From Butyrivibrio sp. (GTDB lineage: Bacteria > Bacillota > Clostridia > Lachnospirales > Lachnospiraceae), in NCBI GenBank assembly GCA_017446685.1, contig JAFSQI010000033.1, forward strand, positions 1 to 32,617: a stretch of DNA of 32,617 nt. The letters run 5' to 3'. The notes beneath the pieces were generated by a model. The model had not been told where the DNA came from, searched no databases, and saw nothing but the letters and a program-made list of their open reading frames with translations. The position numbers and the translations under genes are program-made. Positions 28,301 through 32,617 of this stretch are shown here, piece after piece (position 1 is the first letter of the stretch; every line of letters starts with the position of its first letter).

Positions 28301-30310
28301 GAAGGCAATGCTCTTTTGTACAGAGGCGCCGGAGATCTTTTGGAAAACGGAAATATGGTTCTTGATTATAAGTTCCTTAGACGAAATATCCATAAGACAG
28401 GAAACTGGCTGACACGCTATATCGGAAAGAAGATTGCCGGAAAAGTTAAGGAAACAACAGGAATCGATAAGACTCTTGATACTATTTTGACAATACTTGA
28501 CGGAGCCGAGTATGGAGTAGGAACTATTGCCGGAAATGATGGTGCAGTAGGTACAAGCATAAACTGGCTTAAGGGCAAGGTAAGTGGCGTTAAGGACATA
28601 ATTTCTTTCCGTGAAGAAAGTACATTTGAAAAGATAGGAGTAAAGACCGCAGAGGAGGAAAAAGAGGAAAAGGAAGAAGCTGCAAAGACAAAAGAGCAGA
28701 AGGAAGAGGAAAAGAAGAAAAAACAAGAGGCAGAGAAAAAGCGCAGAGAGGAACTTCTTCTTTTTGAACAGCTTAAGGAAGGCTTTGACAACATTGTTGC
28801 TGAAAAGAAGAGCATCGAGAGCGTTGCTGATGCGATGGGAACTCTTGTCAATGATAAGCTGGGACTGTATTTGAATAAGCAGGCAACAGGTGCGGCTGCT
28901 GAGCTTGATAAGGAAAATATTGTCAATAAGGCAACTACAAATATGAAGGCTGATGATAAAAACGGCGACTTTAGAGATGCTATTAAGAGTATGACCGGAA
29001 TGGCCCAGTTTTCCTGGGAAACACTTGATTCAGTGCCATTTGTAAGTAACCTTAAAAAGCTCCTTATTTACGGTGTTAAGCAGGCAGTATTTAATGGAAT
29101 TGGTTATGATGAAAAGACCGACGGCAAGATCTTTTACAACAAAAACGGAGAGGGGATTGTTCCGAATAACAGGGACGAGGAAATCAAAATCTATGAAGAG
29201 AACTTTGAGAAAAAGCTCATGGTAGCAGCCGGCGTTCTGACGGAAAAGATTTTTGGACAAGAGTTTGTTAAAGATATAAAAAATGTCGAGCAGGCTGTAT
29301 ATGATGTAAAAGAGTTTATAACAGATAATTCCAAGAAGGTTACAAAGGCAATAGGTTATGTGAACAAAACGGTTGATCATGTCAAAGGTATAACCAATTC
29401 AATCCATAACATTTATTACCTTAAATCTGAAGAAAAGTTTGCTGGCTCAAAGCGTGAAGAAGATGACATAAAGGTCGAGGAACGCACCAGGAACAGACTT
29501 ACCGGGGAACAGGCTAAAAAAGCTAAGGATATGCTAAGTACTCACCGCGGAATGAGCGAGCTTTCAGGTACTGTTACAACTGCAATGCAGGGCTTTAATA
29601 TTGCCAGCGAGTCTATTAACCTTGCAATTGATACTGTTAACACCTGTGGCTTAAAGCTCAATGTTGGACAGGAAGTTGTCTCAACAGCAATAAAAGAGGG
29701 ACTTGAATTTTTGATGTTTGCCTCACGTATTTTTGCTGACAGAAATGCTATAAGAGATTATTTATTTACTACACCTGATGGCATTAATATGGTAAAGAAG
29801 CTTATTGACGGATTTAATAAGAGCGGAAGTAATTCTCCGGATACTGCGGAAAAGAGCAGACTTCTTTCAAATGTATTAATGATTTATCAGAATAATTCAG
29901 TAAGCTATACGCCAAGAACTCTTAACGAAATCAGGAATGAGGAAGGAACGGGAGTTATCTCTAAAGGATATTACAAGCTTAAAAAAGGAGTTACCTGGTT
30001 TGCTGGAAAGGTCAAAAATGCTGTTGGAAATGCTCCTGAGAATATAGGCGATGAAATTGATTCGTTACAGGTTATCGATGTAATATCCGATTGTCAGGGA
30101 TATGAGCATACTTCAGAACTTATCGAGGACATAGGCATGAATATGGCCCAGTCGATTGTCTTTTGCTCAAGTAAATATAATCCGTCTGCTGAGACAAAGC
30201 TTATGGCCATAGCTGTAATGACAGTTCTTGGTTTAAAACCCAGTGAGATTGGAAATACATCTCAGGAAACTGTAGCAAGAGTATTTAAAGGATTTAAGAT
30301 GGCAAGATAG
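22379..30310 (+). CDS. Giant protein of unknown function, 2643 residues, with internal repeats
   Basis: I recognise no family. The chain is highly charged, Lys/Glu/Asp-rich and predicted by eye to be mostly helical. There is no signal peptide. Two glycine-rich hydrophobic segments lie at ~1518-1538 (LVLGGALAVTGAAVISGVTVA) and ~1590-1608 (AINAVGSLGLGIVGAGIKV). Three divergent copies of a 110-150-residue module lie at ~1342-1453, 1616-1751 and 1821-1971. A highly charged coiled-coil stretch spans ~2091-2131. I saw no Walker motif, protease triad, cysteine cluster or wall-anchor motif. ATG 22379 follows AGAGGGG (22363-22369); a TTG at 22358 is an alternative that would overlap the upstream gene. 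It forms a two-gene unit with the GNAT-like gene and ends 303 bases before the BlaI gene. A large scaffold or toxin-like membrane-inserting protein are both possible. Confidence 0.85.
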   Translation: MGNNEEMLQKPKKKQVIDTNEPTILEQDQTFVSPYQVMDKAAIEWDTVRNFHQNSMKMTKTDNTYTNQFENLDLYELRNLLDTDSEKKSKTFERMFNSVDNLLELAQNNGTKEIGNGKFLSMDFASALKKAKTNTSKYISSRKKSFYFWEKGKRRVDIAERIEFLLSQLDEAINKRIEKLDKDKKKEAEYVKKGYSKEKIEELMAIESVEEESLDLTRLLKSGLFGPSIDKEMEESISKKWIAGNFTKELLEMIGDKKGAKTKEEKDSLIAFIEGTNERLLANKMTVTILIEADVKATLGISVLKDDLKRYLNEKLQANDLLTLDPRVIAEKTKDLIEEYYENNKEELAASRERIKTLGHQLPLGKNFDQNRYLRSIIDFPQVINMLLASDEEFEAQLEEIKQKISQDDKLIEDELKKHFSPATRNEVIKRLNAYMGGLRLFGSTESVLNQVGLFRDEMQYIAPDVYKTERMLKSVMSSLDVPECYRDSFLDYITNGVHEELKNYKFDFWKVRGEDFARNLKANTKNYNKKNTVLLSKDVWDQLESLKLAMGEMKPEQCELVIKQLIESGRMETGKKLSRKEYITKRNFEDQEKLPVRLEHIAVEKEKISNIGNSYDDMFYIQLFNDGKKLTDNYEAVDGIYRDIKTFNNIQKHYGISKYKEVKKARIEKLHEHLKNEGVSRDKFSLFDKKLAYLIDVVIDISDENVFADVRLRNERENLEKFGVHSFEDVLARLDKDLIKCIENNQENDKVTEVKEKYEKALETISDYDDGAFENIAEILADIPEVFKAMMDPDPKVLSDVIENVIVPRFTPVMDSLSKLQETEFHAQAILTEFIYSNRREIFNGTDTGTSEEYHTRVKQYGERIHDLKIKGNLLFAQKAMENQLYALFHRNESENPDPKKHETKRRLRGDEIVLISEILYRLMLEADDVESFEGLLDKKTTEERALKLLDENLGKLGNDYVFDKEITDKVTIPTSSLNITEGQKKRNEIISRKNKGTRATKKYLGFDNRKLNNIRQGKSLVRVNAKDSVSLTYSKKSADLIRGALKEQIDFLLPDVIKDAIIETYAINSKDIVEDYIYEINGSFHSLMYQHAVKLYNLYHYLLTEDKAKPAMSEEEAQMYVVHHFGIEKNREKLYNNDDLSVTFKSIEESDDFIKFRQNYLQLKNIENMDINDPAIKKDFFDITRDIRAALITGQGVRTGEKLEASIMKCSRYLEETNNLTKIIRKIVEEYRKGEDGKNFISDYHLNAEVLSLRNYFSEDLINDLTEGKEFDSKAWYDKVKEIYGNDLYRKNLLGFSESVSSENYEKYRKNVSGSIGNEALIEKVIENSQIFFHGRLNKYQALDSDQKKFFAVALLMMDRGTIGYGTNGTSALLLAKDKRKESMDEISAELDKYVRGENYNLKIDYTEALYKLCDYNINSFLNFGEKYKINVEAYEKAMQFAKAVYEKKNKEDASGEKDLERMKEGTSSIEAAFMAAGKHQKNEVDKTRDIDFKPEDVVERLLGFAKKDQVSRKSLVLGGALAVTGAAVISGVTVAEKKIIAANQKEVEEQNKQNNIKREEKKKNPNVAVNADRDAKKVTTTNVQEGAINAVGSLGLGIVGAGIKVGDKPAKQYARMRMIIKRLEKISKNKSDMNLFVRIMQDRTVLDKSTSGSDSHVDQDLRDRLFEALTGDVTIAGKTLEGFSDNESCHNAYNNALSFQLRDDTFFKDKVIGKEHFAGGALDRKTMVDWDLIEKAFEFMDEIMNRRATIAATGKATDFIRQAGNNYAIKELDELEKNYKEKKDFDLAAFESKLKDNLNKDMDNHNPFTSEPSINSAYAGYMSLTNAEKNLFFKVLQNRDLLDISKKNYIQNYFGCNDRNYLNPSGRNKLVSEFIESSLSDGIGVQIDEQAYYNAMKTLLSTQVSDVVDYRRTKDIAGKQSEFMSLLPGRMTGIFSYERFGFFARGTAIDWKLFKRALQFVNRAKKELQAQEGNALLYRGAGDLLENGNMVLDYKFLRRNIHKTGNWLTRYIGKKIAGKVKETTGIDKTLDTILTILDGAEYGVGTIAGNDGAVGTSINWLKGKVSGVKDIISFREESTFEKIGVKTAEEEKEEKEEAAKTKEQKEEEKKKKQEAEKKRREELLLFEQLKEGFDNIVAEKKSIESVADAMGTLVNDKLGLYLNKQATGAAAELDKENIVNKATTNMKADDKNGDFRDAIKSMTGMAQFSWETLDSVPFVSNLKKLLIYGVKQAVFNGIGYDEKTDGKIFYNKNGEGIVPNNRDEEIKIYEENFEKKLMVAAGVLTEKIFGQEFVKDIKNVEQAVYDVKEFITDNSKKVTKAIGYVNKTVDHVKGITNSIHNIYYLKSEEKFAGSKREEDDIKVEERTRNRLTGEQAKKAKDMLSTHRGMSELSGTVTTAMQGFNIASESINLAIDTVNTCGLKLNVGQEVVSTAIKEGLEFLMFASRIFADRNAIRDYLFTTPDGINMVKKLIDGFNKSGSNSPDTAEKSRLLSNVLMIYQNNSVSYTPRTLNEIRNEEGTGVISKGYYKLKKGVTWFAGKVKNAVGNAPENIGDEIDSLQVIDVISDCQGYEHTSELIEDIGMNMAQSIVFCSSKYNPSAETKLMAIAVMTVLGLKPSEIGNTSQETVARVFKGFKMAR
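26402..28291 (+). repeat. Three divergent internal protein repeats within the giant gene
   Basis: The copies start at codons 26402, 27224 and 27839. Each opens with an Leu/Lys helix and a core like LFFKVLQNRDLLDIS (copy 3), LFVRIMQDRTVLDKS (copy 2) and KFFAVALLMMDRGTI (copy 1). Each ends with a helix: INVEAYEKAMQFAKAVYEKK (1), VDWDLIEKAFEFMDEIMNRR (2), IDWKLFKRALQFVNRAKKEL (3). The hydrophobic pair of segments lies between copies 1 and 2. Confidence 0.7.
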
Positions 30311-30382
30311 AAAATCAGCAATTGCAGGGACATTTATTCGATCAGAAAAAAATGAAAGAAAAATAAAAAAAGATAACAGCTA

Positions 30383-30411
30383 TTAACAATTAACTTGTGT
30401 TATCCGATAAT
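30383..30411 (+). promoter_or_regulatory. Putative promoter of the blaI-like/M56 pair
   Basis: TTAACA (30383-30388), a 17-base spacer and GATAAT (30406-30411). The expected start near 30418 gives a leader of nearly 200 bases that contains several hairpins. A GATAACA/TGTTATC inverted repeat (30372-30378 and 30398-30404) overlaps the promoter and could be an operator. Confidence 0.45.
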
Positions 30412-30454
30412 AAGAGTGTAAGGAATACTATAGCCATTTCCTGCACTCTTTTTT
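30412..30454 (+). terminator. Terminator-like hairpin after the giant gene
   Basis: AAGAGTG (30412-30418) pairs with CACTCTT (30444-30450), continued by AGGAA/TTCCT (30421-30425 with 30438-30442) across a small bulge, and is followed by a T-run. It can end transcription from the giant gene and lies directly on the proposed start point of the next promoter. Confidence 0.65.
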
Positions 30455-30456
30455 AT

Positions 30457-30570
30457 CGGAAATGATATTTCCGAATAAAAGAGCTCCGCTATGGATGCGA
30501 CTGGTGTGCAAATGTGTATGCAAGCTGAAGCTTGCGCACACCAGCGCCAGAGAATTGTAAACAATTCTCT
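30457..30570 (+). promoter_or_regulatory. Structured leader: three successive hairpins before the BlaI-type gene
   Basis: First, CGGAAAT/ATTTCCG (30457-30463, 30467-30473) with a 3-base loop. Second, CTGGTGTGC/GCACACCAG (30501-30509, 30536-30544), inside which GCAAGC/GCTTGC (30520-30525, 30530-30535) forms a TGAA-capped stem stacked on the outer one, with a 10-base bulge on one side. Third, AGAGAATTGT/ACAATTCTCT (30549-30558, 30561-30570) around AA, a perfect 22-bp palindrome 43 bases before the ATG. The last could equally be a repressor site on DNA. Confidence 0.55.
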
Positions 30571-30613
30571 GATTAAAGTGCAGGAGGGAGTTTACAAAAA
30601 GTGGGAGGTTCAT

Positions 30614-31006
30614 ATGCCAAGAGAAGAGATGCTTCCAAGTGAGAGCGAATGGCTTATTATGGAGACTTTATGGAATTGTGATCACGATCTTACTTCATCA
30701 GAGATAACAGAAAGACTTCCTGGGACTTCCAGCATGACGCAGAGGATGGTAAGGGTTCTGATCAACAGGCTTTGCAAAAAAGGACTTCTTTCATATACAG
30801 TTGATCCGCACGACAGTAGGGTTTATCACTATACGGCAACAAAAGGGAGGGATGAACTCAGACGTGAAAAGAGTAAGGCCTTTGCCAATAGCTACTTTGG
30901 AGGTAATACTGCCGGAGCTGCATTTGCTTTTTTGGAAAATGAGAAGCTTACTAAAGAACAGATTGCAGAGCTGGAAGCTATTATAAAGAAATCTAAGAAA
31001 CAGTAA
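30614..31006 (+). CDS. BlaI/MecI/CopY-family transcriptional repressor
   Basis: 130 residues with an N-terminal winged helix: LPSESEWLIMETLWNCDHDLTSSEI, then a recognition-helix region SSMTQRMVRVLINRLCKKGLL and a wing (YTVDPHDSRVYHYTAT). The C-terminal dimerisation helices (AFAFLENEKLTKEQIAELEAII) align with the region of BlaI/MecI that is cut on induction; where those have Asn-Phe this has Ala-Phe. GGGAGG (30602-30607) precedes ATG 30614, which matches family length; an in-frame ATG at 30491 would translate through the leader hairpins. The M56 metalloprotease gene follows 140 bases later, the classic sensor-repressor pairing. Confidence 0.88.
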   Translation: MPREEMLPSESEWLIMETLWNCDHDLTSSEITERLPGTSSMTQRMVRVLINRLCKKGLLSYTVDPHDSRVYHYTATKGRDELRREKSKAFANSYFGGNTAGAAFAFLENEKLTKEQIAELEAIIKKSKKQ

Positions 31007-31146
31007 AACCGGAATTTGCTAGCATCGAAGACTGATGACAACGCAGTAGATTCAAATTATAGCAAGTATATAGTCGAGTTAATATAAAACAGCTACACTA
31101 GGGACATCAGATATGTGCTCACGGATGAGCTTATGGAGGACAGGGA

Positions 31147-32400
31147 ATGTCGTTTCAAGAGTTTTTGCATGGTCTATATGAATTTTTACATTTCGTATGC
31201 GTATATTATGCGACCATACTTGGTTTTTGTGCGCTTATGTCAGTGATCGTTATAGGGATTATCATGTTGCTCAGGAGTACTTTGCTTTCCAAGTCCATAT
31301 TTGGGAAAGCTGCTTTATGGGCGCTGATGATTCCTTGTTTATTTTGTGGGAAACTGCACTTTTACGTGGAAACAAAGCTTGGTGTAAAGCTCTTTTACTG
31401 GTGGTATGCACTTTGTGGCAAGTGGCAGATTATTTCTCTGATATATATTCTTATAGGAATCAGCCTTGCGATCTGGCTCATTATTCGAAGGAGAAAGCTG
31501 CACAGACTGGTACGAAAACTTGATGACTATAAAGAGGATATGTCAAGATTCAGCATAAAGGTTATTGATGGAGACGTCTCCTCCTTCTGTACAGGGTGTA
31601 TTAGGCCGGTCATTGTTATTTCAAACAGATTGGAAAAAACTCAACTACAGACAGTTATTAAACACGAAGAAACTCACATAATGCTGGGACACTTGTGGAT
31701 TCAGCTATTATGGGAGGCCATTCGAATACTGTTATGGCCCAATGTTTTTCTGCATATCGGTGAAAGATATTTGAAAAGGGATCTTGAAGATGTCTGTGAT
31801 GCCGTAACGATGCAGCGAAATGATATAGGAGCGATAGAGTACGGCGAGGTTCTTTTGGATAATGCTAAAAGACTATCAGGAATAAGAGGAATATATGGTG
31901 CCAAAAGCGGATTGTCATTTTCCTGGGACGATAACTATAAGGTTCTAAAGAAAAGACTAAGAAGAATAACAGAGCATAGGAAGTATAACAGGAGGCTTAT
32001 TGCGGCAGGTATGTTTTTGTCTATAGTTCTTGTTATATCAATGATAGTAGGAATCAAAAACGTATCTTATGCAAGGTATAATCCTATTGACATTTCGGGT
32101 ATTTACAGTGAGGAAAAAATGGAGATTCTTGTGTATGATCGTGATGAGTCTATTGTTACTTATGATGATGAGTTTATTTTCATCGATTGTACAGAGCTTA
32201 AGCGTCGGTGCCCGGAAATTTTGAATGAGGAAAAAGATATTTACTTTGCCGTAGGAGGTTACTACAAGTTTCCCGGTATGGGCGGTGGCAGTGACATCGG
32301 ATGGGTAAGTGCCAAGACTATAGCAGATAATGATGGAGTCATTAAGATAGAGAAGTACAGTGGAATTGATTTCTGGACCTGGATAATCAAGTGGATGTGA
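31147..32400 (+). CDS. BlaR1-like M56 membrane metallopeptidase without a beta-lactam sensor domain
   Basis: 417 residues. Three or so hydrophobic segments (~20-43, 52-70, ~93-112) are followed by the M56 catalytic region with the zinc site HEETH at 173-177 and a further acidic pair in RDLEDVCDAV (~214-223). A fourth membrane helix (~285-306) precedes an outside domain of only ~110 residues (ARYNPIDISGIYSEEKMEIL to the end). True BlaR1/MecR1 have a ~250-residue penicillin-binding sensor there with SxxK; none is seen. It likely cleaves, or triggers loss of, the adjacent BlaI-type repressor in response to some other envelope signal. GGAGGA (31135-31140) precedes the ATG; a small GCTCA/TGAGC hairpin (31117-31130) lies just before it. 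Confidence 0.85.
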   Translation: MSFQEFLHGLYEFLHFVCVYYATILGFCALMSVIVIGIIMLLRSTLLSKSIFGKAALWALMIPCLFCGKLHFYVETKLGVKLFYWWYALCGKWQIISLIYILIGISLAIWLIIRRRKLHRLVRKLDDYKEDMSRFSIKVIDGDVSSFCTGCIRPVIVISNRLEKTQLQTVIKHEETHIMLGHLWIQLLWEAIRILLWPNVFLHIGERYLKRDLEDVCDAVTMQRNDIGAIEYGEVLLDNAKRLSGIRGIYGAKSGLSFSWDDNYKVLKKRLRRITEHRKYNRRLIAAGMFLSIVLVISMIVGIKNVSYARYNPIDISGIYSEEKMEILVYDRDESIVTYDDEFIFIDCTELKRRCPEILNEEKDIYFAVGGYYKFPGMGGGSDIGWVSAKTIADNDGVIKIEKYSGIDFWTWIIKWM

Positions 32401-32617
32401 CCCTGGGGGACGGAGTCAATGTCATTTAGATAAGAAAAAGATGTGACAGAGCAACAAGCATGATATTTATAGCGTTTACGTGAGATGCTGCTCTTTATTA
32501 GTAGTAGAACACGTAAAACTAAACAGATATTTGGAAAAAATACGTGAGGAGAGGCTTGTTAACGGAGGTGTATCACGTAGAATGCCAGAAAATCATTGCG
32601 AAACTACGTGATAACAG
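32401..32617. other. Region after the M56 gene without a convincing gene
   Basis: The 217 bases to the window edge hold the periodic hexamer array and a GGAGG (32564-32568) followed by an ATG at 32582 that meets a stop after nine codons. One frame is open from 32523 to the edge but has no ATG and no ribosome site before it. No terminator hairpin was seen directly after the M56 stop. Confidence 0.5.
32477..32610. repeat. Periodic alternating inverted hexamer array, 64-bp period
   Basis: TACGTG occurs at 32477, 32541 and 32605 on the + strand and, reversed as CACGTA, at 32510 and 32574. Distances between successive starts are 33, 31, 33 and 31 bases, so same-strand copies are exactly 64 apart. 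Flanks partly agree: TACGTGAG in the first two plus copies, and CTACGTGATA in copy 5 is the complement of TATCACGTAG around copy 4. The array runs to within 7 bases of the window end and may continue. Confidence 0.65.

Noticed and set aside
28193-28926. Long open frames on the minus strand inside the giant gene
   Set aside because: They are antisense shadows: Phe/Ser/Leu-rich low-complexity translations opposite Lys/Glu-rich coding sequence, with no ribosome site.
30491-30613. Longer N-terminus for the BlaI-type gene from ATG 30491
   Set aside because: It would translate through the hairpins, has no ribosome site, and adds 41 residues not present in the family; ATG 30614 has GGGAGG.
32477-32610. 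CRISPR array or integron attC sites as explanation of the periodic hexamers
   Set aside because: The conserved part is only 6 to 10 bases and alternates in strand, unlike CRISPR direct repeats; the integron core-site consensus is not consistently present.
32523-32617. Start of a further gene running off the window
   Set aside because: The frame is open to the edge, but there is no ATG and no ribosome site in front, and the hexamer period of 64 is not a multiple of three, which argues against coding repeats.

Overview
The window reads as chromosomal DNA of a low-G+C Gram-positive bacterium, most likely a rumen or gut Lachnospiraceae of the Butyrivibrio/Pseudobutyrivibrio type. The grounds are the paired glgC-glgD genes, AT-rich intergenic DNA, strong AGGAGG-type ribosome binding sites, many multi-domain signalling proteins, and a BlaI/M56 pair without a beta-lactam sensor. 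This is inference from gene content; no rRNA or marker gene is present. No tRNA, rRNA, phage, insertion sequence or CRISPR array was seen.

Layout. 1-2546: glycogen synthesis genes glgC and glgD, closed by a clear terminator. 2566-12131: a probable signalling operon of six genes. It encodes a degenerate-EAL/HDOD protein, a 1281-residue hybrid histidine kinase fused to 7TM, GGDEF-like and EAL-like domains, a double-receiver protein, a 7TM-GGDEF-EAL paralogue of the kinase front half, an Sfp-type phosphopantetheinyl transferase and a PrsW-type membrane protease with a repeated tail. Most of these genes overlap or nearly touch. 12203-14474: a divergent pair, a histidine phosphatase and a GT39-like membrane glycosyltransferase, around an inverted repeat that looks like a shared operator. 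14570-16722: an ABC-F ATPase and a small LysM membrane protein. 16833-18587: a chemoreceptor. 18945-19931: a zinc-ribbon membrane protein and a membrane-anchored J-protein. 19981-21288: a purine permease. 21516-30310: a two-gene unit, a GNAT-like protein followed by a giant 2643-residue protein that I do not recognise. 30311-32400: a structured leader, a BlaI-type repressor and a BlaR1-like M56 metalloprotease. 32401-32617: no convincing gene, but five TACGTG hexamers in alternating orientation with a 64-bp period, running to the window edge.

How the genes work together. The 2.6-12.1 kb operon looks like a phosphorelay (His-Asp-His plus separate receivers) built around c-di-GMP-type domains that have lost catalytic residues, so they probably sense or scaffold rather than make or break c-di-GMP. 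The most novel material is the giant protein, which carries a divergent three-fold internal repeat and two glycine-rich hydrophobic segments, together with its small GNAT-like partner. The terminal periodic repeat and the structured leader of the BlaI/BlaR-like pair also deserve attention. All family calls are from motifs read by eye; no database search was run.
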